From Haemaphysalis longicornis (lineage: Eukaryota > Arthropoda > Arachnida > Ixodida > Ixodidae), in the NCBI GenBank assembly GCA_013339765.2, contig CM023450.1, positions 104,921,344 to 104,985,343 on the forward strand: a DNA stretch of 64,000 bases, written 5' to 3'. The notes beneath the pieces are model-generated. The model did not search any database. It saw only the letters and a program-made list of their open reading frames with translations, and was not told the DNA's origin. Numbering within the stretch: the stretch's first letter is position 1; every line of letters begins with the position of its first letter. Shown here piece after piece: positions 23,363 to 33,536 of the stretch. The translations under genes were made by a program, and so were the position numbers.

Positions 23363-24877
23363 GTTAATGACAATGCGCATAATATTAAACACCAATATTC
23401 TGCCTTTTCCGTCTCATTTTTTTTCTTCTCATAGCTGACGTGTTGTTCAAAAAGCAGATGTGTGCTACGCGGAGAAACTAAACGAAGCCCCCTTTTTGCA
23501 TTGCAAGCAAGTGCTGGCAAAATAGAGAAAAGAATGACGAGGGCGGGGGGGGGGGGGGGGGGGGGGGGGTTGAGGGAGGCTTCGCGGATTCCTGAAATGC
23601 TCTTGCGAACCCCCTGGGGTCCGCAGACTCCCATTTGAGAAGCACTGAATAAGAGGTTAAGAGCTTTTATGGTGTTTTTATAGTTCCTATAAATGCCTAT
23701 TTTGGCGTTTGGGCTTAAATGCTCATCAATGCCTATTTTAAAAATCGTAGCTTATGGACACTATGTAGCCTCCAGTTTCAGCTTCGACGCTGTTTGAGAT
23801 CGTTATTTATGTTACCCGGAAGCATTCACTGTTGGGAACTGTATGGGGTTCGACCTATTATAGTCCTCTGGCTCAACTATCTCCCGGAAAACAACCGCTA
23901 TCAGCAGTGGAATGGGACGCTCATTCTCAGCCTACAAGAGGCACAATTTTGAATACAAATATCTGGAGATAGGGCTATAGTTTCTATTTTTTCAACACTT
24001 TTCACAGTGATTCTTAGGCTACGCTCAGCGCGTTCTCCAAAAAAATTTCTTCAAACATATGCAGTCGCATCCTCGTTTCTAGAAGCATCCTCACTCTAAT
24101 TTCAACACAATGGTTGAGAATCGAGCCCGCAGATCATTCCTATATCGAAAAGCCAATGACGAATCATCAGTGCGCAGCTGGATTTCCTGGCGTCTTAAAA
24201 TTCACTCTGCCGACGGGTCAATGCTTTTCCATTAAAAATCTATTCGGCTGCGAAACACCTTTTGAAAAACGCTCTTCAAATGTGAGGGAGTGTATTTTGC
24301 AGTGCTGGGACGTCTTGCCTGAACAATTCGGATAATGTATGAGAAAACTGGCGGAGTTGTACCTAACAGCTCCTTATGTAATGGTATGTTAATTTCTTGA
24401 CAAATCGTCGTCTCTCTTGTGTATATTATTTCTATCTGTCTTTGTTGTGCCCTAATTAAATTCTGTCTGGCAGCCATAAAGTAGCGCTCTTTTTGATCAG
24501 TATTCCCAGCTCAAGTATTTTTTTTCCATGCCTGTTTCACTATATGCGATGCTCAAGCAAGCAACAGTGGCCATTGAATATGAATGTGATCAGTGCTCTT
24601 GTTGAAATAAGACAATATATCTTCGCTAGTCCAGCATTTTTATGGGACAACAGAGCGGCTATGTTCAACTGTTGGCGCCTTTGTGCCATCATAAACAACA
24701 ACATTTTTGGTTTTCCTGTCGTATACAGTTCGCGCACGTCTTCTTTTGAAATTATTGGCATTTACGTAAAAATTTAGTGAGCCTATACTTACAACATTTA
24801 AGGCTTAAAACATTGTCTTGCCTGCCTATTTTGGCCCCTAATATGAGCATTTTAAATGCCTAAAAATCCGGCCTCTA
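23363..24877. other. Right arms of the two nested hAT-like elements
   Basis: 23363-23647 is the right arm of the inner element, with the G-run. 23656-24877 is the right arm of the outer element, AT-rich, with repeated TGCCTATTTT motifs. Short frames here show no transposase motifs. Confidence 0.6.
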
Positions 24878-24885
24878 ATGATCAC

Positions 24886-25278
24886 AGTTGCAATTGCTTC
24901 TCACGAGAGAAGCAAACTTGTCACGATTATGGCGATGACGACGGTGATGCTGTGAAATACGCACATAGAGTAAGCCATCGTTATAAAGCAATAACTTTAT
25001 TCGAAATCTCTCCTTATTCGAAGAGTTTCACATCATACCCTGCGGTTTACAAAGAGCACATCATACCCACTTCTAAGGAAGTGCTTCTTGTAGCGGAGTC
25101 CCGAGGACTGCGTTAACGAAGGATTGTACATACGTGCGTAACAACACGCTGCATTTCCAGAAACTACTGATTCCCTTCTACTTTTACGCCGGCTCAACAG
25201 GTATTCGCTGTAAAAGAACGGCAACCACGGCAACGCTCTACAAAAACAAACTTGTCTCTTTAACCCCTGTGCGCGCAG
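24886..25278. other. Unique DNA upstream of the first recognised astacin exon
   Basis: No coding recognised until the acceptor at 25278. The signal peptide and prodomain exons expected upstream of the catalytic exon are not here. Confidence 0.4.
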
Positions 25279-25409
25279 CGGTCGACGACAAGGTGAAAGG
25301 AGTCATAATGGCGTCGATCGACCACTGGCAGGAGCGCACCTGCCTCATGCTTCAGACAGAGGACCCGCCTCAACCCCTGGTACATCAAATTCCGCACCGA
25401 CAACGAGGG
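25279..25409 (+). CDS. Astacin exon: N-terminal catalytic segment, with frame break
   Basis: Acceptor GTGCGCGCAG|CGG and donor GAGGG|GTCAGT. The first part reads VDDKVKGVIMASIDHWQERT, matching the astacin helix before the first conserved Cys (HW-x-x-x-TC). The last part reads WYIKFRTDNEG, the conserved strand before the Gly-Cys-Trp/Tyr-Ser motif. The two parts are in different frames, so there is a 1-nt gain or 2-nt loss between about 25350 and 25380 (around GAGGACCCGCCTC). The exon would end in phase 2, which fits the next exon. Either the gene is damaged here or the assembly has an indel. Confidence 0.7.
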
Positions 25410-26009
25410 GTCAGTCTCGACTTCCGTGGCATGCCCTTCAACGCTCGCACCCCCTCCCCCCTCTTGCTATATATAAGCTCCGAAACACGTGAGAACGAAT
25501 TTAACCGGATGTATCTCATTGATTATAACAACTTTATTTTATGGTGGCAGCCAGGACGTCTTAACAAAAATTGCATTTACGCCCTTCCCTGGCTTTCGCA
25601 CGTTAACGCATTACTTACTAATCTTATTTACAGTGTGGTACGACTCAGTTTCTGTTTGTTATAATTTTTTGTTAGGTATAAGCTTTTCGTACAAAAAGCG
25701 TAGAAAGTTCATATACTGATCGGCATGAAATAAATTGCAGCGGCTTCAATGCCAACAACCAAAGCAAAAAAAAAAATCCCTGAGGAAATTTGTTTCCTCA
25801 AGTGTGAAATGGCGCCCTTCTCTTTTGAAGGACCCTGCAAAAACACGGGACCCCACACCACGGACGTATAGTACATATGTTTTGTCCTTCAAATTAAGCG
25901 AAGGGAATTTCTTGCAGTGCTGTTTTAGAGAACGCGATTCAAAAATGGCGGAAGCGTTAATTTTTGCACAACAAAGACGGCACGACAAGTGGCTGCTTTC
26001 CCAACGCAG

Positions 26010-26083
26010 GTGCTGGTCTCTCGTCGGCATGGAACCTCTGGGCCCGCAAGACCTCAACATCGGCCCCGGATGCGAGCACGTTG
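26010..26083 (+). CDS. Astacin exon: Gly-Cys-Trp-Ser segment
   Basis: Acceptor CCAACGCAG|GTGCTGG joins phase 2 with the previous exon to restore Gly. The peptide is CWSLVGMEPLGPQDLNIG followed by PGCEHVG. It supplies two conserved disulfide cysteines and the Cys-x-x-x-Gly that directly precedes the zinc helix in this family. Candidate donor GTTG|GTCTCC is weak and leaves phase 1, whereas the next recognised exon begins in phase 0. A missed micro-exon, another donor or an indel must account for this. Confidence 0.7.
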
Positions 26084-26732
26084 GTCTCCTCACCTCTACT
26101 ATGAGCAGACGTTGGTGCTCGAATGTGGCCCAGCTGCACCTCCGCGATTAACTAAAGGAAGCACGGGAATGTGTATCTCTAGGGCCCGTCCTATGTGTAC
26201 GACCAGCACCGATCTTGTACACGCACATGCATGCGGCACAGTCAGACACGTACACGCGCATGAGGCTTGATCGTCACAAGTGATTAGTCATAGGAATGTT
26301 TGAGCATAGCTGAAAAAAAAATTGACACGTGGCTCAGCGCGCATGATTTGACAGCAAAGTTGTTAAAATACCTATGCAAATGGCATTACAAAGTGGATGA
26401 CGAATGCGCTTTGAATTGCAATTTGACAATTCACTTTATTTACGAGCACACTGACGGGGTTCAGACTCAACAAGTGCACGGAAACAAAAAAAAAACGATT
26501 GATTCTTAATTGCGACTTGGCGTTCTTTTGAATTAATTAGCTTGATGGGACTCCAAAAGGGCTGTATTTTGATTCCAGCAGACAATCGTGGGGCTGTTCG
26601 TACCACGGTGGCATTGTGATGCGGCTGGAATGGCTTAGGAGCGGCGCCTTTGTGTTATTTGTATTGAAACTGACGGAGAGTTATCACGACACTGCTGAGA
26701 TAAAACTTCCACTGCTTTGTAGTCGTTTGAGC
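26084..26732. other. Intron DNA without recognised features
   Basis: AT-rich; no coding or repeat ends recognised before the hAT target duplication. Confidence 0.45.
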
Positions 26733-27029
26733 GGTCCAACCAGTGCCGGATTAGGTAACTTTGGGACCCTAAGGATGATGATGAATATGATGATGACGAT
26801 AATGATGATAATGATACCGCTTTTATATGCGAAACTTTTCGAAGCCCATGTTATGCTCTCTGATCAGTGATAAATTGTACATAATTTTACGCTTTCCGGA
26901 AACTAATTTCTTGGCTTGATGTCTAGTATTATATAACCAATTTTATGAGGCGTAAAAGTTAGTATGGTTTGATTGCCGGTTCATCACAGATTCACAATTA
27001 ATCGAAACGCCTCGTCGGCCTGCTCCCGC

Positions 27030-27066
27030 CATGGTAGAGAGAGAGAGAGGAGAGGGGAGAGGAGAG

Positions 27067-27148
<82 letters not shown>

Positions 27149-28655
27149 CAGAGAGAGAGACCTTTAATAGAAAAGGATGACCACTGGTCACGATGGAAAT
27201 AAACAAATTAATGCTGGTCGTTCTCAGTAGACTCAATAACTGGGCCAGTTCTTGGAACCTGCAATTCATGGGCCAGTTCATGGTGATCGCAATAGGGTTT
27301 GTGCACATACACCAGTTCGTTCGGGGAATTACCCGCTCAAACAACCCGTGCCAGACCGCTTTTAATTGAATAAACCGCTATTTCATATAATAGTTGTGCA
27401 TCAGTTTGTTGTGGATCGGATGGGGTTGGGGTGATTTAAATGTACGGTGCGTGGCGAAAGCTGGGCACCACCAAACTAGGTGTGTGAGGTCTGATGGAGT
27501 GGTGGTACGGCAGTAAGGACATCGAGGGGGCAGGTGAGGGGTATACCACTTGCGAAGTGTTTCAGGTGTGTACGCTGAATTTGCAATATATTTGTTAATA
27601 AAAATTTCGCCTGAGCGGGGAATAGGAGCTAGGTAGCCAGTGGGGATAGGGGCTGAGGTAGCCAGCTGGAGTTAGGGCTTTTAGACGTGTGCGTCGGTCC
27701 TTCTTGTGCTGGTGAATACGCATCGCTGGGGAGGGAGAGGGGGACCGCGACGGCCTTACCCCAGGCACCAGTGGAGGATAAGAGGGGAACTCTCCTGAGC
27801 GGCCACATGAGCCGCCTGGTTGCCTGAAGAAAATGGTTCGTGGCCAGGTACCCAGTCGACGCGGATGTTGGTGTTGTTCCGTTGAGGAGTTGTATTTGAA
27901 ACAGAATTTCGTGGACGACAGGGTGGGTCGAATCATACGATCGCAAAGCTGTGAGGGCCTCGTACAAATCTGTGAGTATGCGTATGGAGGACGGTAGAGG
28001 TGGGTCACAGACAAAGGCGATAGCTGACACTGCGTTGTTAATAGCGTACAGCTCCGCATCGAGGCTGGAAAGTTCTTTGCCAAGTATGGTAGTGTACCCT
28101 GAGAGAACCGGTGCCTCAGGGCAGTCCAAGCAAGGCCCGCGCCGTACTGGTTTACGCTTGCGTCCGTGAAAATGTCCAGTTCGTTCTGAAGGCGATCCCT
28201 TTGGAGGCGTCGGATTCGCCGCTGTCGCAATAGAGTATTAGTACGCTCTATAGGTTTGCTATGCGTAGAAGTATCAATTGCTGGTCGCTGCCAGGGTGCT
28301 ATGGGGACTGGGTAATCGGAAAGTACTGGTGGTCTTCTGGCGTCCCACGCTGCTAAGGCGTGTCCCTGGTGTGTAAGGGGTCTTTTGAAGTCCGCCTGGG
28401 CTTTGGCCTCCTGAATGATGGCTTCAATAGGAGGAAGAGGTACAGTTGCTCCAGTTTACCAATGGGTGTATGCTTTGGTAAGCCAGTGACTGTCCTGAGG
28501 GTCGCCCGATGTAGCACCTGAATAGTTTTGGTGTCGGTCTTGTTGAGGTCGTAAGCCGTTGCACCGTACGTGAGGGTGCTCACAGTGACAGCCCTGGCCA
28601 TATTCAAGATGGCTTTCTGCGATGCTCCACCGACTCTTCTCTTCTCTACCATACT
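27030..28655 (-). mobile_element. LINE 3' half (RNase H type), 5'-truncated
   Basis: The minus strand encodes the thumb end (TLTYGATAYDLNKTDTKTIQ near 28600), RNase H (ELDIFTDASVNQYGAGLAW near 28150; SSLDAELYAINNA near 28060) and a C-terminal finger CPYCRTTTPSDLTHLVWWC near 27520. It then has TATTAAAGGTCTCTC into a (CT)n tail (27030-27165). Reading frame changes between these parts show decay. It is a third LINE lineage, judged by its (CT)n tail. Similar tails occur at 62077. Confidence 0.8.
27031..27165 (+). repeat. (GA)n tract, tail of the minus-strand LINE
   Basis: Interrupted GA/GGA repeats directly abutting the LINE 3' end. Confidence 0.85.
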
Positions 28656-28659
28656 TCAT

Positions 28660-30640
28660 TCGTCGATTGTCGAATAAATACGGTAGAGAAGAGTATTTTC
28701 TTACAAGCAGCATATTTTATTATAAGCCTGTAAGGTTTTAGTTTTATTGTAGAGGTCTCCACCTGCATATATGGGAGGGCTCAAAGTCCGCGCAGGCAGC
28801 TGTCACTCACAGACATCTGGCAAACAGTTAGCCGCCAAGGCTTACGGGCCAAAATCCTGTAGGTTACCCGCGCAGACGAGAAAACACGCGGAGGTTAGAT
28901 CACGCGCCGCCTTTGAAAGAGGTATTGGGGAGGGGGGGGGGGCTAGACGAGTCGCGCAACGCAACCTTCCTATCGCAGCACGATTAGTACAAAGACGATA
29001 AGCAGAAAAATGTGCTTTTCGGGCTGGGGAGCAGTCCGCTTCGTGCGTGGGTTTGCGCATGGCCGTCGAACTTTCAGCGGTGATGAACTCTTGTTGCGCA
29101 GCTGTGATGGTTTTGCTAGTCGGCAAGCCGTTACACATCCGCAAGCCGTTACACGTCGCTCTCCAGCACTTTGGGTTGGAGAGTGACAGGTGAGCACGAG
29201 AGATGGCATCAGACAACAGTTTAATAGGGATAGAATGTCTGCTCACCCCGCGCTGCTGCTCCCGTCGGTGCCGCGCAACAGTTCAGCAGTCAGTAGTTCG
29301 TTGTCGATCGGTCGGGTCGTTGTTCGGTCGTAACTGGCAGTGGAAACACGCTGAAGCTTCTCGTCTAGATTCGGGGTCTACGACGGAGGCGAGTATGGGT
29401 GGACCTCTCGTTTTCGAGTTCTCAACGCGTATGCCGCACTCACTGTTTTCCCGCCCTCCATCGGGAGTTCCTCTCCTCCTGCCACCGCGCCCAAGAGGGA
29501 CCAGATCTGCGGGCCGCCCTTTGGTCCGCGCCGTCCGCCGGCTCATTCCAAAGCGAAAAGCGCCCACGGGGACAAAACCTTACCGTCCCCGAGTCGCGGC
29601 GGAAGTCCGTTTTCAAGACGGCATCGAAGGGGCCGCACGCAGGATGCGTTTTTAAGTGGACACAGCTTTCGTCATCCCGAAAGGAAACAGTCGTTGTTGT
29701 TGCTTTGTTTGGCGTCCACGCCTGATCTCTTCCCACCACCTAGGCCTGCTGATTATCCATCTCGAAGGGAGTCGCTAGGGCGGGCTGGCCCGGCGGCCTC
29801 TGCGTCCACACGGAGTGGCGCCTAGAGAATTACCCTACGAATGGAGTCGCGCGGACATGTAGCTTCCGCAACGCTTGTTGCTCAGACAGCCTGAGACAGA
29901 GCTTGTTGCTCAGACAGAGGCGCGGGATGAAGCCGAACGACCCCGCGAGTGGCCTACACAACCTTTGAACATTTAAATAACCATATATACGCTAACCATT
30001 CAGCGAGAAATATCGAGTCGATACCAGTCACGCTTATGCGATTCAACTAATCCACTAGCTTTATTGAACGGGTCGTCATCGCAAGGAACTTTCTTGTCAA
30101 CGCTATACATTGAAATTTCTGGCAGAAACTGTGTATGAGACTGTAGGGCAGTGCTTAAGTTGTCAATAATTACATATAACGTCCCTCAGGCTTAAACAAT
30201 TTACAATGTTCTTCGTACACTATTTCATTATTCGCATGCCTGACCCTTTCTTATACCGAAACGTGCGCGCGCCGAAACGTCCGCGTACTTGACGTCCGTG
30301 TACCGAAAAGACTACCTAAACGACGTGTGCCGAAAAAGACCGGAGCCGAGCTCGGGGCCTTTTTTATGTGGCTTCTTAGGCCCGGTCAAGCTGTGTACCC
30401 ACGACTTTTGGTCCAAGACGTCTTCTCATAAACCTCGAAAAAAACAAGGAAGAGGATTAGGAATAACTAAATTAAACTGAAATGGACTCGAAGGTTGTCA
30501 ACCATAACGTGAGGGGCCCCCCACTCCTCCCCACCTGTCACGCGTTCGTCAGCGTCGGTGTGAAGGATACGTTGAAGCTCCTACCTTCAACTTTGAATGC
30601 GGGCAACAAGCGTACTCAAGATATTTTTTAGCATATGATC
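28660..30640. other. Interior of hAT-like element, no recognised gene
   Basis: GC-rich segment at about 29200-29850 with several overlapping frames but no convincing domain, splice context or conserved motif. The rest is AT-rich. Confidence 0.4.
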
Positions 30641-31042
30641 GAGCGGGGCCCCTGACAGCTGGGGGCCCGGGGCTGCAGCCCCCGTAGCCCCCCCCCCCCC
30701 CCCCTTAATCCGGCCCTGGGTCCAACGTCATGTAACTTCATTAGAAATAGTTTTGATAAAAAATGAAGGAAGCCCACCTGTAAGACGAAGGTAGCGATGC
30801 TGTACGTAACATTCATGACCATCACGACGGTTTAAGTCCATGATTGCAGCCGATTTGCTTCTCTCTCTGCTGCCGCGACAACCTTTACCCTATTTTTGTT
30901 GCTATAACGGCATCGAAGAAGCAGAACAAACGAACGGAACGCGTACTCTTAAACTAGGCGCCCGCAGGTGCAACATGTGTCGAGCAGGTGGCGTCATAAC
31001 TCTCCCCACAGTCACAGCCAGCCGAGAAAGTAAGCCGTTTGA

Positions 31043-31046
<4 letters not shown>

Positions 31047-31080
<34 letters not shown>

Positions 31081-31088
31081 AAAAAAAA
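31047..31088 (+). repeat. (CA)n followed by A-run
   Basis: CA dinucleotides at 31047-31074 followed by an A-run, directly upstream of a tRNA-like sequence. Confidence 0.9.
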
Positions 31089-31090
31089 CA

Positions 31091-31172
31091 CCGTAGCCGA
31101 GTCGTTAAGGCGACTGACTCTAACTCCGTTGATGTACCAGACACAGGTTCTAATTCCGCCGGTGCCGGTGAC
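31091..31172 (+). mobile_element. tRNA-like sequence, probably a SINE head
   Basis: An A box (TAGCCGAGTCGTTAAGG) and a B box (GGTTCTAATTCC) are at tRNA spacing, with a long region between as in Ser/Leu tRNAs. Acceptor and T stems do not pair well, so it is not a functional tRNA. A T-rich segment (CCTTTTCTTTACTG) follows. Confidence 0.5.
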
Positions 31173-31176
31173 TCCT

Positions 31177-31239
31177 TTTCTTTACTGTTATACTGAGTAA
31201 TCAACGAATTGCTATTCTTTACTGTTATACTGAGTAAAA
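31177..31239 (+). repeat. Short direct duplication
   Basis: TTCTTTACTGTTATACTGAG occurs at about 31178 and again at about 31215, with GTAA/GTAAA following in each; a local duplication. Confidence 0.75.
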
Positions 31240-31993
31240 TTGCTAAAGAGCTTCGCTGTTACAACACGAGTTCCACTTTTTTTGCATCCTTGCTCGTTCC
31301 GTAGAGGTCCATGCACTAACAGCAGACGGAAACCGTGAATTGTTTGCAACTCCATGGTGAGCTAATTATGTCAAGTAACTAAAACTAGGCGTAAGGATAT
31401 CATCTTGGCGGCCAATATGATTTTTCCCAAAATAACTACGTTGTATTGATAGCTACATCATTCGCGTGAAAGTTAGCTTTATCGCAAAGCATAATCTGCT
31501 GAAGGGCAACGACACACAAAAAAAACCTCAAAGGGTAAGCCATATATACAGTTCCGCTGTAAAAGAAAATGTGCGCATCGATCGCTGATCAAATGATGGT
31601 CCGGCAACCGTCATTTGATCGTACATTTAGAGCATGCAATTTAAGGGTCAACTAAGTCAGTGGCGGTCATTTTGTTCTTTGCTAACGTGGGAAGGAACAA
31701 CAGGAGTGGATGCGCAATGCCTCTCCTCCCCACTGAGATCTATGACACGCCATCAGCCTTCTTGAAGCACGGCATCGTCGCCACCCTCAACGTGCACTGT
31801 ACCGTGTCTCCCTTTCCTCGTCAACAAATTTGGGAGGAGTGACTTTGTGTGTGTCCGTCCACATTGACAATGGTCACAAAATCTTCCGGCCGAGGCCAGA
31901 ATAATAGCAATGTATGACGTATGTGATATGCACGCCGTAACACGGACAGAATCTTACGAAATTGAAGTCCAGAAAAACGTAAGCCCTCGACTG

Positions 31994-32351
31994 GCCCCTG
32001 CTAGCGTCACTAAATAAAGGTTTTAGAGTATCGTGATACTCTAAAAAAGAAAAGAGTACTCATTTCTCTCATTGTTATGTGCCGCCAGGATTTCCATAGG
32101 TCGCTCGGCACCACGTGATATTTGTTTACATATGGGCGCAGCCATTTTGTTTCTGGGCTCCTCTCCACTCTCGCTCTGCTGCGCGGACGCTAGAGCGGCC
32201 GGTCACACTCTGCCCGTCACAACCGGCGGCGGTTTCGTTGTGAGAGATGGCAACACTGCAAGCCAGAAACAAAATGGCCCCCAGACTACTTCCAGGTGCA
32301 CGAAGTGGCGGTACTCTTAAGCGTAGCTTATTTAGTGACGCTAGCCCCTGC
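31994..32351. mobile_element. 342-bp hAT-type MITE with perfect 8-bp target duplication
   Basis: GCCCCTGC flanks at 31994-32001 and 32344-32351. Element 32002-32343 has inverted ends TAGCGTCACTAAATAA (perfect over 16 bases) and fits YARNG. It has no coding capacity. A near-perfect hairpin (12-base arms) lies at 32021-32046 just inside the left end. The interior has matched blocks around ATTTTGTTTCTGGGCTCC and its inverse (CCAGAAACAAAATGGC), so the element is partly foldback. Confidence 0.85.
32021..32046. repeat. Perfect hairpin inside MITE
   Basis: TTTTAGAGTATC then GT then GATACTCTAAAA: 12-base perfect arms and a 2-base centre. It lies in the left arm only, with no match in the right arm, so it may be a separate tiny insertion. 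Confidence 0.8.
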
Positions 32352-32953
32352 CACATAGTGTGCCACTTTGCTTACGTCCGGACCGTTCCGAAAATTCTCA
32401 GTGGTAAACATTTGTGTAGTTCTCCTTCCCCATTTTTTGTTACCAAATACTTGTTATTTGCGAGGCTACTGAAAGTGATATCACTTTTAATTGCTGCTTA
32501 GGAAAGCAGTCGCTACAACTATCCGTTACGATGATTGGGGTATCTGACACCAGATACTTCCGAGATGTCGACTGTTTGGAGATGCCGTACTATGTAAAGA
32601 ACTATACACGCAGGTTATAAAATTTTGTGTTCAATTTCGCATGTTTATTGAGCATCGAGGACGGGTGATTCTCAAAGGCCCGCATAAATTTACTTGCTTT
32701 GAGGGCTTTCTTCCGCACGTTATTTGCATCCAGTCTTCTATCAGATACATTGACGAGCATGGCTCAAGCAGTTTGCGCAGCGCGCAGCAAGCTTAAAATA
32801 AATAAAAAAAAGCAATGTCGAGTTAGCGAAAGACTGGAAGCTAGAGTGTACATTCGCCCGCACGCATAAATCCTATTTTATTCCTGATAACCGTGTAGCA
32901 CCCAGCAGAATGAGCTGTTTTTCCCGTGTATCCCCCCGGAACACTCAACGCAG

Positions 32954-33148
32954 ACGTCGGTGGTGATCCACGAGATCGGACACGCCATCGGCTTCTACCA
33001 CGAGCAGTCGCGGCTCGACAGAGACGGCAACATCCTCATCCTCTGGGAGAACGTGCCCGCCGACAAGGCCTCCCAGTTCGCACACGCCATCGAGAACAGC
33101 CGAAGCGTGCCCTACGACGTCACCTCAGTCATGCAGTACTCGGAAGGG
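32954..33148 (+). CDS. Astacin exon: zinc-binding helix and Met-turn
   Basis: Acceptor CAACGCAG|ACGTCG and donor GAAGGG|GTACGT, 65 codons, phase 0 at both ends. It contains the full astacin signature HEIGHAIGFYHEQSRLDRD: three zinc-ligand histidines, the general-base Glu and the Glu after the third His. SVMQYSEG follows, the Met-turn with the conserved Met and the Tyr that acts as a switchable zinc ligand. All catalytic residues visible here are intact, so this exon itself looks functional. It is GC-rich against AT-rich introns. Confidence 0.92.
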
Positions 33149-33302
33149 GTACGTGTATGCCGTACACACAGCGTACTACTGTATACATTGAACTCCGCGA
33201 ACCAATTCAAACCTCAGTTTCGATTAGCTGAAGCCGCTGCCATCCGTGGTCGCGGATAGCGCAGACAATACTTATATCTGCTATAATCTTGTGGCTAAAC
33301 TC

Positions 33303-33430
<128 letters not shown>

Positions 33431-33493
33431 CTGGAATTTCCAAGGTGCCTGCTCGCGTGTTCGGAGCAGTACAATAGCTGAGGTCACCTGTAC

Positions 33494-33530
33494 CATAGAG
33501 TTTCATACTATATTAGTATTAAACTCTATG
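33494..33530. repeat. Small foldback repeat with flanking hexamer duplication
   Basis: CATAGAGTTT and AAACTCTATG form 10-base perfect arms around an inner TACTA/TAGTA pair. ACCTGT occurs just left (33486-33491) and directly right (33531-33536). Confidence 0.6.
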
Positions 33531-33536
33531 ACCTGT

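Larger units (their letters stand above)
16236..23655. mobile_element. Inner hAT-like element (nest layer 2)
   Basis: Ends are CAGTGGTTCTCAGCCATGGA (from 16244) and, on the complement, CAGTGCTTCTCAAATGGGAG (to 23647), both fitting YARNG. The flanking 8-mers are AATTAGAG (16236-16243) and AATAAGAG (23648-23655), 7 of 8 identical. After removal of the internal LINE about 450 bases remain, so this is a short non-autonomous element. It contains a long G-run at 23545-23569. It lies within the outer element's left arm, so it inserted later. Confidence 0.75.
16154..24885. mobile_element. Outer hAT-like element with 8-bp target duplication (nest layer 1)
   Basis: A perfect 8-bp direct repeat ATGATCAC lies at 16154-16161 and 24878-24885. 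The element (16162-24877) has imperfect terminal inverted repeats: left TAGATACCGAATTTTAGGCA, right complement TAGAGGCCGGATTTTTAGGC. The TAGAG start fits the hAT end consensus YARNG. Subterminal TGCCTATTTT-type motifs recur near 23694, 23727, 24821 and 24855, as transposase-binding repeats often do. Only 82 bases of left arm and about 1.2 kb of right arm belong to this layer; the rest is later insertions. No transposase was recognised, so it is probably non-autonomous. Superfamily is inferred from the duplication length and ends. Confidence 0.75.
26733..30726. mobile_element. hAT-like element with perfect 8-bp target duplication
   Basis: The direct repeat GGTCCAAC lies at 26733-26740 and 30719-30726. 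The element (26741-30718) begins CAGTGCCGGATTAGG and, on the complement, CAGGGCCGGATTAAGGGGG: 13 of the first 15 positions agree and both fit YARNG. The right end has a G/C-run followed by a self-complementary GGGGCTGCAGCCCC. The interior holds a minus-strand LINE fragment (about 27030-28655), a GATGAT-rich patch (26774-26815) and 2 kb with no recognised transposase (28660-30640), so it is probably non-autonomous or heavily decayed. Confidence 0.78.

Noticed and set aside
23545..23569. Functional G-quadruplex
   Set aside because: A plain G homopolymer inside a decayed transposon arm; could form quadruplexes but nothing suggests function.
29203..29739. Overlapping open frames suggesting a gene
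   Set aside because: Open in several frames on both strands at once because of GC content; no motif, and lies inside a transposon.
32926..33231. Alternative frame across the zinc-helix exon
   Set aside because: Arg/His-rich shadow frame; the correct frame contains the complete astacin signature.
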